A DNA stretch of 64,000 nt, taken from Lenzites betulinus. Its lineage: Eukaryota; Basidiomycota; Agaricomycetes; Polyporales; Polyporaceae. The notes under the pieces were generated by a model. The model had not been told where the DNA came from. It did not search any database and saw nothing but the letters and a program-made list of their open reading frames with translations. The stretch lies in NCBI GenBank assembly GCA_022264855.1, contig JABYQU010000005.1, forward strand, positions 992,001-1,056,000, given 5' to 3'. This document shows, in pieces, positions 34,996 through 46,369 of this stretch. The stretch's first letter is position 1. The number at the start of each line of letters is the position of its first letter. A program made the position numbers and the translations under genes.

Positions 34996-35645
34996 ATGTT
35001 CGCATCCAAATCTGTCCTTGTGTTGACCGTGCTTGCTGCGCTCGGCGCAAACATCACAGGTACGCTCGTATCATCGTTATTCGGAAATTTCCTGACCCTC
35101 TCTCACTTCTAGCAAAATACCCAAGCTACCCCGGGTATAAAGCACCAAGCTCATACTCTGGCGCCATCGCACCGTGCCCTGCGGCGTCCATCACCACCAC
35201 CGTCGTGAGGCCGACGTATACGTTCACGCGCACCAAGACCACTACCGTCACCGCCACCCCTGAGCGCAAACGTGACGACTACGCCCCACGCGACGTTGTC
35301 GTGGCTCGCGCGGTTGAGACACCTACCATCACCATCACCGTCACCCGCACGTCCACGTCCACCGACTACACGACGCGCACGGTCACGAGCACGGCGACGA
35401 GCACCAGCACCGAGAAGACAACGCTCACCGCTACCACCACCGCCCGCGCAACGCTGTCCTGCACGGACACGAGCACGATCACCAACTCCATCACCCGCAC
35501 GGTGACGGCCACGGCGACTGGGACCCGCACGGCCACTGTGACGTCGTACACGACAGACACCGACACGGCGACGGCGACGGCGACAACCACGGTTGGGTTG
35601 GTCACTGTCGCCCGCAACCAGGCGCGCGCGACCGGTGCCTTGTAA
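34996..35645 (+). CDS. Small secreted Thr-rich protein (198 aa)
   Basis: Exons 34996-35059 and 35113-35645 (53-base intron, phase 1) give 198 aa. The signal peptide is MFASKSVLVLTVLAALGANITA. The mature part starts KYPSYPGYKAPSSYSG, has a single Cys-Pro (APCPAAS), a dibasic site (ATPERKRDDYAPRD) and then about 100 residues alternating Thr/Ser/Val/Ala (for example TVTATATGTRTATVT), ending in ARATGAL. The dipeptide pattern suggests extended beta structure or dense O-mannosylation. No catalytic domain. The intron-1 position and phase, Cys-Pro and Lys-Arg elements resemble the repeat protein at 32512-33686, so the two may share ancestry. A decayed inverted copy lies at 53476-54120. Confidence 0.75.
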
Positions 35646-35973
35646 CGCTCATACATAGCATGTCAGAGGTAGTGTCAGAATCGTAGAATAATCTCATACC
35701 GGTTATCCCTTCTGTCATGATCATATCCCCAATCAAAAACTCTGGACAATGCGCACGCCATTGTCGTCCAAGTTATCACGTCCGGGTTTTGTGGATGGTG
35801 ACCAGATTGCAGACCAATGATTCCTCGGGCATTTATATGAAAATACATCCCCAAGTATGCATCCAAGATGCCTGAGCAAACTGTCCACTATAGGCAGGAG
35901 GCCGCAATGATACATTCAGAGCGGAAATGATACAAGAAAGTCAGGTGCGAACATACCAAATCCACCCCCGCCA
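35646..35973. other. Convergent intergenic region
   Basis: About 330 bases between the Thr-rich gene (+) and CTK3 (-), holding both 3' UTRs. No other feature was seen. Confidence 0.4.
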
Positions 35974-36962
35974 TCAGGACAAGTCCATAGCTTGCTCATC
36001 AGATGCCCCATACTCGCCCGCGTCCACAAAACATAGCTCGTTCTCCTCTGCTACCGCTTCATCGTCGTCCTCATTCCAGTCGCTTGTTGCCTCCCACTCG
36101 TTATCAAACTCAATATCCAATACACCCAAGTCAGAGCCCGGACCACCACCCTCGTCGACGAGCGGGAGGAAACTCGCGAGGGGTGGCAGCACCGCGGGGA
36201 GTGCATGTCCAACAGGTTGCACCCAGCGCCGCTCCCGGAGGCGCTTGTGCCGCTCGCGGTCCTCCTCCATCCGCCGCTTGATGTCGTCTCGTGTCAGCGC
36301 ACCAGCGGATGAGTCGGGAGATGACGCGCGAGTGGCGGAGGCTGCGGCTGCGGCGCGACGCTCGTCAAGTGCAGTGATCGCGTCGTCTACTTTTTGTGGG
36401 TCAACTACGCGTTTGGTACGCCAGCTTTCGAGGATCTATGCGGGGGTCGGTTAAGATTGGGCGCAGTGAAAGTCACGGAGAAGAGCACACCTGCTTGGTG
36501 CTCATCAGGTTGGGCAAGCCTTGTCGCCCATCGGGGACAACACCATCGAGTATTTTCTGGAGGTCGCGCGAGACGTAGGTAGTATATGAGGAGGAAGAGG
36601 AGGAATGGCTTGCGCCCGGGGGTGGCTTTGTGACGAGACTCGCTTCACATAACGAGTCTAACAAGTGCAATATGTTCATGCGGTTGTTCAAGGATCCCTG
36701 ATGAACACAGTGATCAGGTACTCGCATACTGACGTATAGTGGTATACGAAGGCTCACCTTCTGGCACTCTTCCAGCATACAGTCCCATAGGTCCTCACCA
36801 CAGGACGGAAAGTATTTCACCGCATAGCCCACAATCTTCTTGATAGACTGTTGAGAGCTGTCGGTCGTTCAGGACGTCCATATAACCCACGGAGAGGGAA
36901 ACATACGCGTCAAGTCTTCGGAGCAGCCCAAGAAACTGCATGCGCACTTCGAAAGGGTCCAT
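35974..36962 (-). CDS. CTK3: CTD kinase subunit gamma (274 aa)
   Basis: Exons 36962-36907, 36857-36758, 36697-36491 and 36435-35974 give 274 aa. Ctk3 is a non-catalytic subunit of the CTDK-I complex (Ctk1 kinase, Ctk2 cyclin), which phosphorylates Ser2 of the RNA polymerase II C-terminal repeat. The N-terminal CTD-interacting-like domain is recognisable: MDPFEVRMQFLGLLRRL, SIKKIVGYAVKYFPSCGEDL, CMLEECQK, NNRMNILHLLDSLCEASL, YVSRDLQKILDGVVPDGRQG. The conserved link ILESWRTKRVVDPQKVD follows, then the C-terminal CTK3 block DDIKRRMEEDRERHKRLRER. The tail is acidic (NEDDDEAVAEENE). Nuclear location is expected. Length is near that of fungal orthologues. Confidence 0.92.
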
Positions 36963-37355
36963 GATGATGCAGGGAAATTCTTTCTAGGTGTAGTTTTGAA
37001 TATCTCTGGCACCGCAATCTCGTTTGTGTATATACTGACGTCGAGCAGATCCAGTGAGCGCGGAGAGAGGTCTTAGCCAGAGCAGTCGGAACAAGGATTT
37101 GAACTGGATTTGAAGCGCGACTAAGAGTCTGCTAGAACAAGCATTATCAATAATCTTACTCTGTTTCAGTCACCGACGCGTTCCATGCAATCGGAGCTTA
37201 AAGAGTTCATACCAGACTTAATGACTTCACTAGTTAACGTATTGACGGTGTCATTATCCAGGCTAAGTCGCTCGGCTCGCGTCTGCGTAACTTGACCGCA
37301 ACGTCCACCTCACTCTGCTATCCCTGGCTTGCCTCTTCCACAGCACTTTCCGAAT
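36963..37355. other. Divergent promoter region between CTK3 and the pinin-like gene
   Basis: About 390 bases separate the two start codons of genes in RNA polymerase II elongation and splicing. The region probably serves as a bidirectional promoter. No TATA element is obvious. Confidence 0.45.
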
Positions 37356-38609
37356 ATGTCGACAGAAGAGTATATATCTCCCTCACACATCATTGGGTAT
37401 GTTACTAATACACCCGTTTGCGTCATCCAGGCCCATCCGGGCATCCCCTACACCTTCTCAGGGCACAGCGATGCAGGTCGAATCTACCCCCGCGCCAGAC
37501 GTAGCCGATGCAGATGAGAACCAGGCAGCTGGAATATCTAAGAAGCGACCGCGCATCGACATGGCCGTCGAGCCGCGTGAGCGCAAACGCGGCAAGACCA
37601 TGTTTGGCTTGGTTCTCAACACGTTGACGAAGGCGAAGACCGAAGACAAGCAACGCAACGCGAGTGAAGCGGTGCGTGTCCATCCTTGGGTACTTAACAT
37701 GGGTTGATGCTGACTATCATGACATGGGGACAGGCCAAGAAACGGCAGTTGATCGAACAGAGGTTACAGGATAAGCTTCGGAAAGAGACTGACTCTGTCA
37801 GGCGCGCCGAGGAGGCGAAAAAGGATAAGACGAACGCGACTCGCAAGGAGGAGGAACTGCAGCTGAAGGACTCGATCGTGCGCCCCTCACTATCTCTTCC
37901 TGAAACCATTCTAACGCGGTACATCATGTGTGTAGCATAAGCTTCGACGCACACGTCTTCCGCTGCTATCAAACTTCCTACTCACGTCCGATGTGATACC
38001 ATCTGACGACTCTGACGCGTCACCGAAGAACCCCCTCGCGCCGCCACCACGGATGCGTCCCCCACCACTGTATTATCTCCCTGCGAAGCTTCTACCTTCC
38101 CAAGAAGAGTTCCTCCAGCGGCGGAAAGCTGAAGTGCGTATCTTTTTAACCCCTTAAAGCGACGATTGACTAAAAGGGGCCTCGTTCTTTCATAGGTGAA
38201 AGAGGCCGCCGAAAAAGAGTGGGACGCATTCAAGGTGGAGCGTTCTACCGGCGTGGAGGATATTCTCAAGCTCCGGCAGCGCGTCGCTGAGGAGAGTCGC
38301 CGTAAGGCTGAACTCGCGGAAGAGGGAGAGAAGCTTCCGGCAGACTCTTCAAGTCCCGACAAGGATGATGCGACCATGGCTGTGGAAGGAGAGAAGCTCG
38401 CGGCGCCACCTACGTCCGACACGAGCCCTCTTACAGAAGCAAAAGCTGGCGCAGGGCATATGGACGTCGACGAGGGTGCGACGGAGAAAGCGTCAGAGCC
38501 TCAACCAACTAGGACGAAAGACGATGAAGCGAAAGCGGAGGGAGCGAGCACGGTGACGAAGGCAGCGGCACCCGCACGCGGGGAGGAGGATGATGCGGTT
38601 GAGTATTGA
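37356..38609 (+). CDS. Pinin/SDK/MemA-domain protein, likely splicing-associated (345 aa)
   Basis: Exons 37356-37396, 37431-37671, 37734-37877, 37936-38133 and 38196-38609 give 345 aa. The pinin/SDK/memA domain is visible: RERKRGKTMFGLVLNTLTKAK, then KKRQLIEQRLQDKLRKET, EEAKKDKTNATRKEEELQLK, and PPPLYYLPAKLLPSQEEFLQ. The first half is charged and likely coiled coil. The C-terminal 130 residues are acidic, low-complexity and probably disordered. Pinin-family proteins are nuclear and associate with the exon-junction/SR-protein machinery. The first exon (41 bases, from the ATG at 37356) joins in phase through a short 34-base intron; if that intron is not real, the ATG at 37471 is the fallback start and the domain is unaffected. 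Confidence 0.85.
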
Positions 38610-38926
38610 GTCTTTCCTGTTAGGGTATGTCAGAACGTTTCGTTCCACGTAAGTCGTGTTAGCTTTTAGTTTGTAGCTGCTGAACGGCTGTCACTGAGGT
38701 GTTCCGCTGCCGTCGTTTTACTGATCACGCATCATGGCTCCGTTGTTACATATGTTTTTCTATGTCTACGTCCGTTGCGTTCATGTTTCTTCGCCACTCA
38801 ATGATAATATCGGAACATGCTGAAATCTTAGTCCGGCGATGAGTTCCTAGTGCCCAATTTTGTAAGGACAGATACATCCTGTCTTTCATCGTACATCTAC
38901 ACATCTTGAACTACTAGACGACTCGT
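38610..38926. other. Convergent intergenic region
   Basis: About 320 bases between the pinin-like gene (+) and the flavin-reductase-domain gene (-). It holds both 3' UTRs. Nothing else was seen. Confidence 0.4.
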
Positions 38927-40243
38927 TTACGGCGCAGCGCCCCCAGCCTGCTTCTCTACATCCTTCAAAAACTCGCTAATCTTTTCGCCCTCGAGCTTCC
39001 ATGAAGGTCGTGTCAGCCGGTACGCGTCCCCTACCCGCGCGTACGAGATATCGCCCAAGCGGCCAACAGGTCGGAACTTCGTAAAATCGACGACCCCACG
39101 CTCGTTCAGGACGTCGTTCCGCACGTGGATGAGCTTCACAAGACCAAGAACGAGCGTTGCGGTGTGCTCGCCGCTTGTAGGATGGATGATGTCGATGGCC
39201 TGAAAGAGCTGTGGGATTTAAGGTGGCGTCAGCGGGGACATGGGCCGGGGGAGTACGGCAATGAGAGGTACCTCGCACTCCATGCTGAAGGCGCTTTCAC
39301 CTACACGCGCGGGCTTGACACGGAGCTGCAAGTGGCACGATACACATATGGTCAGCAGATGCACTACGGTACGAACGGGAACACTTGAAGCAGACAAGGT
39401 AACTTACGCTGGGTTCTTTCGTCAAGCCGGTCAACGGCCACTCGCTGACGTTCGGCGGCGAGTCGAGCGAGGTTACGTTCGCGTTCTCCACGAATGGCTC
39501 GCTGATGATGTTCACTGTGAATTCCTTAGTTGCCTTGATGTTTCGGGCGGTGTCCTTGTCGCCGCCCTGGGAAATTGGACGCGCAGCGACCGATACGGAG
39601 ATGAGCGGGGGGTTGTGGGTTACTTGGTTGAACCAGCTGTAGATATGAATCATGATATAAGGTGCAGTCATATGGTATGTTAGGGAACCTCGAACTCGGA
39701 CAACTACTTACCTGAATGGCGCGAGGTTCTCCGTCCCGTCTTCGGACAAGCTGGACACGAACGCGATCGGGCGCGGTACGATCCCACTGATCATAAGGGT
39801 ATACTATAAACACATACCGTCAGATGGTCTTCGTATAGATGTCATAAATCAGCGCGAGGCTAAGTGCCTTACCAATTTCCTACATGTGAGGTCAATACTG
39901 TACCGTTCGTTATAAGAGTATGCGGTACTAGTATCACTCACCCCGGTTCCTCTGTCGAGGTATCAATAATCTTCCATCCGTCTTTCGCACTTTCGACCCA
40001 ATTCTTCCCGTCAGAAGTAGCCTCTACCTTCTGGCCATATACAAACCCCACGTTGGGGGCCTCAGTATACTTCGGCTTTGCTGCGCTATCCGAGTCGAAC
40101 GCGGGGAGCTCTGCCGCTGAAGCGTTGTTAGCCATAGTTCGTAGCTGCGGTTGTAGCCTGGGGGTGACTGCTGTCGCTGGTAGATTCGGTGTCGTCCGCA
40201 GTGTCCTGAAGACTTGACTGGCCGTGGTTCTCGATAAGAACAT
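38927..40243 (-). CDS. Flavin-reductase-like FMN-binding domain protein (321 aa)
   Basis: Exons 40243-39942, 39879-39873, 39803-39712, 39636-39408, 39325-39272 and 39208-38927 give 321 aa. The N-terminus (MFLSRTTASQVFRTLRTT, no acidic residues) looks like a mitochondrial targeting sequence. The domain starts at LYTLMISGIVPRPIAFVSSL and continues through NLAPFSWFNQVTHNPPLISV, KDTARNIKATKEFTVNIISE, VGESAFSMECE and FQAIDIIHPTSGEHTATLVLG, all typical of the flavin-reductase/DIM6-NTAB split-barrel family. It should bind FMN and act as an NAD(P)H:flavin oxidoreductase or related enzyme; substrate is unknown. Exon 2 is a 7-base microexon (39873-39879) needed to join GKLYTLM in frame between normal introns of 62 and 69 bases. 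Confidence 0.87.
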
Positions 40244-40482
40244 CGCGTCATGCGAGCCAACTTACTAATGCGCCCTTCAAAGAGGTAATGGCATCTGCAG
40301 CCGGAGTCTGATCATACGCATCGGGCAACTTATTTATGAATATTGTAATTTCACTCGCGCAAATTAGTTGATGCGTGGTCCGTGGAGTCCAGATGGCGAT
40401 ATTCTCTGCTTATGTAGACAATCGGGGAGTGTCTATACATAATACGTATTGGCCATTAAAGACTAGTGACCGTACTAAGACA

Positions 40483-41989
40483 TCATGAGTCCATCTCGAC
40501 ATCGCCGTCTGCATCCGGGCCCGTCGCTGCTGCTGTGTTTGCTTCGGGACTCTCGGAGTCCGCGAGAAGTGCCTCCGCAGCGGCGCGGATCGAAGAAATC
40601 TTCCCGCGCATTACTTTGATGGCCTCCGGGAAGAGTGCCTCAGGCGCGTAGGGGCCTTCGGACTCAACGCTGTCTATTCGCATGGCAGTATCAGCGTGCC
40701 AAACAACATGACGGGTCATAAAATCGATACGCACAAATGAACCAGTCGCGGATACGTTTGAGCTCAACGGAGCCCTCAAACTCTTTGTGCCGGAGGACCT
40801 CACGCGACATAGTGTCTTTGCGTAAGTGCCGGTCGTCTATGGAGATCTGTGCAACGTAGAACACAGACGTCAGTTCGAGCACCACGACGGAAGACGTACA
40901 AATGAGAAACGTACCTTTCCATCAGTATTCACTTTTACCACGCCAGGGCTAAAACACGCCGCAAATTTCTCTGCAAGGTGGGGTGGAATAGGCTTCGAAG
41001 GGTTCAAGAGGATGAGAGGGTGCAGTCTGTACGTCGCTGTCGCTGAGGGATGATAGTGTGAGATTCCGGGAGGAAAATGTCAGAGCAGACGCTTACCGAC
41101 TGGACTCCATTTTGCGTGCTCTTTGCCAACACCTTTGATTGCGTGTAGTTCTACGTTAATGACCTGTCCAGGTCGTAGTTTTGCAAGGACAATATCCTGT
41201 ACGCAGTTTTAGCGGGAGATCATGTAACAGACAGGGCGTACCTACCTTGTTGGTTGCCGTCGGGACGAGTTCCCCGAAGACGGACTCCTGCTCACCCTGC
41301 GGGACCCACTTCAGGTCGCCACTCCTTACGTACTCGTTGACTATGTTTCCTTTCTGGTCTCGTGAACACTCGACATCAAGCCTAGAACCGGTCAAAAACT
41401 GAGAGACCATCACTGCACACACGCAGAACGTACTGGAAGACAAGCGTGTTCCGGTCATAGGGGATGTCTCCGGGGAGCCGACTAGAGAAGATCGCGGGGT
41501 CTACGCTGAGCGGAACGAGACCAAGGCGCTGCGCGAGAACCTCATCGTGGATGACGGAGGTATTGTTCCATACAAACACATCTTCGATAGCTATTGTCGG
41601 GACCTGAAGTGACGTTTTTAGGACTATTCTTTGAGCATACGCGACTGTGGCGCTCACCTCCGCGATTAGTATCCGTCTGAATGCGTTCGCTATGGACGCG
41701 TCGACGCCTACGAGATCAAACTCTATTGACCTCTGTGAGAGCCGTTTTATCGAGACGGTGAGGTTCTGAACTCGCAAGTCGCGGTCAAACCGGTGAGCGG
41801 GAGCTTGGAGAGCAAATTTACAGTACTTACCTCCTTAAACCGTGCAAGGCTCCAGCTGTGGTCCTCTCCCGGGTAGTGACCTGGAAACTCGGTGCTTGCA
41901 ACATCTGAAACTCGTTCTGCATGCACGCCAACGTGTCGACGGGGGTTGAATACCGAGGAGGGGAGGTGGGAAGAGGAAGAGGATGCCAT
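40483..41989 (-). CDS. RPC40: RNA polymerases I and III subunit AC40 (367 aa)
   Basis: Eight exons (41989-41831, 41765-41658, 41603-41434, 41381-41246, 41196-41097, 41042-40915, 40846-40735, 40673-40483) give 367 aa. This is the alpha-like subunit shared by Pol I and Pol III, and it pairs with AC19 to nucleate assembly. Diagnostic blocks are [116 protein letters not shown] and [20 protein letters not shown]. The C-terminal tail is acidic ([14 protein letters not shown]). Length matches the family. Nuclear and essential. The start at 41989 is preferred over an ATG four codons upstream on context; either is possible. Confidence 0.95.
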
Positions 41990-42845
41990 TTCCGAGCGCA
42001 CTGAGCCTGCCGCGAATTGACTTTCTTGCCGCGATTATTGATGGTTTATGAGAGACACGCCCAAATTTGGACGTATCAGCTGCTATCTAATCAAAGTCCC
42101 TGATTTGTTACCCTAACCCTAAACTCTGTCGAACCGAGACGGCGTCCTCTCAGCCTTGGACACTACCGGGACTGGGTCACATCTTCGCACGTATCGACAC
42201 TTGTATCACTATATGAGCTCGAGGGCCAATACTCGTTACCCAACCCTGACTATAAACCCACACCAAGGGTGGCAGGGCCTAGGTCTGGTACGCCACACTG
42301 GCAAGCAGTTAGCACAAGCTTCACGATGCCTGCTTCTAGCATCGTAGAGGTAACGTTATACCTGATGTACATGCGCGACGTCTCAGACATTCCTGCTGCT
42401 GCAAACGGATGATACTCAATCTCGGATTTAGAAATCCTACCTTTTCATGGTCTCGGTTATGGTGATCAGAGGGCTGATAGAAGAACAGGGTACAAACTTT
42501 AACCACAACTCCTAGGACGCCACGAGTAGGAGGTGCGTTGACTGATCCGCGTCGTTCTTTGTGTACACGCTGCTGCATATATCACTGATATTGTATTCTT
42601 TCTAGTCAATAAAGGCGTTCGACTGCTCACCACGGTCGTTTGAGCCCTGAGAAATCCATACCGGAAGGTTCATCTCCCACCACGTACGAACGCCATGACG
42701 GCGTCGGAGTCCGTGGCCTCTGCCTCGTTGCCTTCCACCGTTATCCAGGGTCGTTTTCGTGCAACCTTATCTCGTCGTTGTTAATGGAAGCCGTTGGAGA
42801 GCACCACTTCCTCCCCCTCCCGTGCACTGCACGGCCGCTGTGACC
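41990..42845. other. Divergent intergenic region with telomere-like motif
   Basis: About 0.85 kb between RPC40 (-) and the helicase (+). It contains a short telomere-like stretch (42108-42124). An ATG at 42699 opens a 29-codon frame (MTASESVASASLPSTVIQG...) that could be a missing first exon of the helicase, but no convincing donor/acceptor pair joins it in phase to the frame at 42846. Confidence 0.45.
42108..42124. repeat. Short interstitial telomere-like repeat
   Basis: TTACCCTAACCCTAAAC is about two and a half units of CCCTAA, the telomere repeat of many filamentous fungi. It is too short to mark a former chromosome end and could arise by chance or serve as a site for telobox-binding factors in the RPC40 promoter. 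Confidence 0.5.
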
Positions 42846-45800
42846 ATGCCCTCCCTTAACACCCGAAATCTCGTTCCCGGTTTCCCAGAGAAGGTGATGG
42901 TCAAACGTCTGCCCAGTACTCATTGTGACACGTTGGAGACGCTGCTGGGCACAGTCGACCGTGTCGCAGTGAAGGCCCTAGGCATATCGTTGCGGCTATC
43001 GAAGAAGGGCGATATCGAAGCCATCGCACTTGCAAATACGGCGCTCGTGGTTCATATCACGGTTGCAAAAGCCCACGACCCGGCGACCTCCGCATCCGAC
43101 CACGAACACAGTGCCCTCTCCGCTGTACTCAATCACTCTTCACGGCTTGTTGGTGGAGTCCATATAGCACGCATTCTACTTCTCTTGCACCGCCAAGTCG
43201 ACATTCGCGCTCAGGGAGTCGACTTACCTATTCTTTTTCCCTCCATAATTGACAAGAAACCTGGAGCCCCTGGCTGCATTTCCCGCCGGCGACTTGTTTC
43301 GGCCGCCCGGCAATACGCCATCAACGCTCTCTGGTACTCCCAGAGCAACGACAACCTCTGTCTTCGTGCATGGATCTCTGCGTGGTACGTCGTGTATATT
43401 CTTCCAAGTCGCGTGTGGTCATAAATCGCGGGATCACAGTATAACGGCGACAGTGTCGGGAACGCCTCCAAAAGCTGCGACGGCGTGTACGCGCAACGTG
43501 CCCCGCCCCCACCTGAACTGCCTCTCCTTACACGTGATGAACCTAGAGTTGCTTGAGGCAGCGAAGCCTACGCATCTCGATAACGATTTCGAAAGGTCCG
43601 AGACCGATACGAAAGGCGAACTCATCGTGCACAACGCTCGTTTCAAGACGCGTATCCGTCACAGTAAACAGGTACGCATTTCGCACTCACTCATATTGTT
43701 CTGCGTTTGGTATGTGCAATGGCTTGCATGCATGGATGTCGTACGCACATCGCTAGTGTCTTCGTGCAACGTCGTCATAAAGACCTGCTCATAGCGATCG
43801 CCTCCGACCTGCGTCATAGCTCACATGAGCACAGGCCTTGTCTTATTAGCTTGCTGCCGGCGCCGGTGCATGCATCTGCGCTTCGAAATATTGGTCTATC
43901 TTGTATCGCGATGGAGATGTGTGTTGAATCCTGTATCGCTGACGAAACGACGTTTATGCACTTAGACATTCGTTAAGATCAACGGTGGCGAGATTCACGC
44001 GAGAGTCGCAGGCGCTAAGGGGAAACAGACCACGCTGAAGCTCGATGGCAAGCTACAGGGAGATATATGCAAACTCCGCGTCGTTGGTAGGGAGGAAGCC
44101 ACCTGCGCAGAATCTGCCCGCGACCATTTCATCATGCAGGTTCTGCAAAGGAAGCTGACTCTGAATCGCTCGTCCTATGTCAAGCTGCTTTGGTTCCCGA
44201 CCGGAAAGCTCTCCCAGAGTGTACCACAAGTCCAGTATGAGTTTCCCTCCCTCAATCGAGCACAACGCAAGGTCGCGAACGCGATGATTTCAGACCTTGA
44301 TCCTCTGGTGATCGCTCACGGTATGTAGTCGTTTAAATCCCTTCACATAGCTTATAGACTCGTTATCTCAATATGTTTGCAGGCCCACCTGGAACGGGAA
44401 AGACAACAACAATTGCTACCGCCCTCATGCACTGGCAGCGCGTTGTCAAGCCTGAACCAACTGTTTGGGTTATCGCGCAGTCCAATGTCGGCGTGAAGAA
44501 CATTGCCCGGAGCATCGTCGAGCGCGGCGTAGACTTCAAGCTTCTCGTATCATTCGACTTCCATTTCGAATGGTGAGCTGTACCTTGCGTCACAGGCTTA
44601 GTCCTATCGCTCACCGGCCCCAACTGTCCCAGGCATGAGCACCTATACAAGGGAGCAGTTGAAGACAGGCTGATCCGTTCTGAGAAGTGGGGAGATAAAG
44701 ACTTTGACTTGAAGCGTTGTATCGGCAATGCGCGCGTCATTCTGTGCACGTTGGCGATGCTCTCGAGCTCTGCGCTTCAGTTACATGGAATGTTCGAATT
44801 TCGGCCCGTCGAAATCCTTGTCGTGGATGAGGCGTCGCAGATCGACACATTGGAATATATGGTCAGTTCCATAGCGCCAACTCGGATGGTTGCCGAATAC
44901 ACTCTGATGTACATTTGGGACTCTTCTAGCATCTATTTGACAAGTTCAAGGGTCTGAGGAAGGTTTGCATGTTCGGCGACCCGCACCAGTGTAAGCGATA
45001 AGTTCGATATCCTCAATGTAGCTGACGTCATAAATCAACCTTCAGTGCCCCCGTACGGCAAAGAGCAAGCACCGAAAATGAAGACCATCTTTGACTTCGC
45101 CCATCTCAAGGATGCGGCGTACTTCTTAGACACTCAATGTGTGTAACTCTTCAGGCATGCCCTCCTGCAGCATCGACCTTCCTGACGTCGTGCTCGATGC
45201 ATAGACCGTATGCCCGTACAGCTTGGGAAATTCATCTCCGAAGCTATGTATCGCTCGCGACTCAAGTCGATCCACGACACACGCGGGACGTCTTGTATTC
45301 GGGCTATCAACGTGCGCAAGGGTGAAGAAGAGGCGGCGGGCTCGAGCTGGAAGGTCAGTCTACATACACTTCGACTCCCCTGAATGTTGGGCTTAATCGA
45401 CCACCGGCCGCCCTGATCTAGAATACAGAGGAGGCCCGCACGGTCGTCAACCTAGTTCGCCTCTACTACAAGAACCTCACAGGCGACTTCTGCATCATCA
45501 CTCCTTACGACGCACAGCGTGGTCTCATCACGCAGCTGCTCAAGGCCGCGAACCTTCCTTCTGATATCGTGTACAACGTAGACAGTTTTCAAGGTGCGTT
45601 CTCGTCCTCTAGTATACACAATGACCGCAACGTAAATGTGCCATATCGCAGGCCACGAAGCCCCGTACGTCATTGTGTCGGCCGTACGCACGACGCGCCC
45701 CGGGTTCCTCAGCTTCGACAACCGTATGAACGTGATGCTCTCGCGCTGCAAGCGTGGCATGGTCCTCGTCACGCAGCGTACATTCGTCGAGGGTGGTGGG

Positions 45801-45935
45801 AAGCACACACTTCTGGGCAAGCTCATCCGCCGATGGGAGACTATCACGGGCGCCGACGGCGTTTGGGCCGACGCCATGGAAGTTGCGGCGGGGCGGGCAG
45901 ACATGCCCGGGGCCCCCGGCAGACAGCCCCTGTAG
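42846..45935 (+). CDS. Upf1-like superfamily 1 helicase (767 aa, start uncertain)
   Basis: Ten exons (42846-43384, 43440-43671, 43966-44320, 44383-44572, 44633-44861, 44930-44990, 45046-45138, 45205-45353, 45422-45593, 45652-45935) give 767 aa. SF1 motifs: Walker A GPPGTGKTTT (about 376-385), Walker B VVDEASQ (about 502-508), FGDPHQLPPYG (motif III), DTQYRMPVQLGKF (motif IV region), VNLVRLYYKNL, DSFQGHEAPYVIVSAVRT (motif V) and NVMLSRCKRGMVLV (motif VI). The first 370 residues are unlike Upf1's CH domain: ALGISLRLSKKGDIEAIAL and DIRAQGVDLPI recall an exonuclease-like or nuclease-fold domain seen in basidiomycete relatives. The RNA/DNA substrate is unknown. The intron at 43672-43965 is long (294 bases) and could contain another exon. 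The ATG at 42846 is the first in frame, but the true N-terminus may lie upstream. Confidence 0.85.
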
Positions 45936-46369
45936 TTCTCATCGTGAGGAGTGGGATAAGTTTTGGATGTATCTGTATGTGGGGATGTGTCGGGGTAAGG
46001 GCATTACTTCTGGCAGTGGCGAGCCCCGAGTATCTAGAGTCTCGCAGATTTTGTACCGTACTTCTCTCGAAATGACCGATCTCTTGTATCTCTTGCATTT
46101 GCTAAATTGAACGCCTATCCCAATGGTCTGTGTAACAGTGCCCGTCGATGAAAGAGGTCCACACGTTCAAGTAGCTGAAAAGCCGGTAATGATTTGAAAT
46201 GGCCACTATGGTGTCAGCCGCAGTGAACGCACGGAGGTCAAACAAATGGATTCGTATAGTATACGTGACAAACTTCATCTACGGGAGCGGTACATTATCG
46301 CTACCCTTCGTGCTCCCTAGTGCAGTCCTCATAGACGTGCGCTGTGGACTGAATGCGGGTAATGATCCA
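45936..46369. other. Convergent intergenic region
   Basis: About 430 bases between the helicase (+) and the S28 peptidase (-). It contains both 3' UTRs; no other feature was recognised. Confidence 0.4.

Noticed and set aside
35366..35656. Val-rich antisense frame opposite the Thr-rich gene (and its counterpart at 53420-53755)
   Set aside because: It is the mirror of the Thr codons (ACN read as NGT). The sense frame has the signal peptide, intron and stop.
37085..37150. Possible minus-strand tRNA, from gttcaaatcc and gactcttagtc strings
   Set aside because: The T-stem does not pair and the anticodon stem lacks a matching acceptor stem at the right distance.
42699..42790. MTASESVASASLPSTVIQG... 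as the helicase N-terminus
   Set aside because: The frame stops after 29 codons, and no donor/acceptor pair was found that links it in phase to the frame at 42846. It is left as a possibility only.
43707..43976. Open frame inside the long helicase intron as an extra exon
   Set aside because: It ends in a stop just before the exon start at 43966 and does not join in phase. Joining 43671 to 43966 directly keeps the frame.
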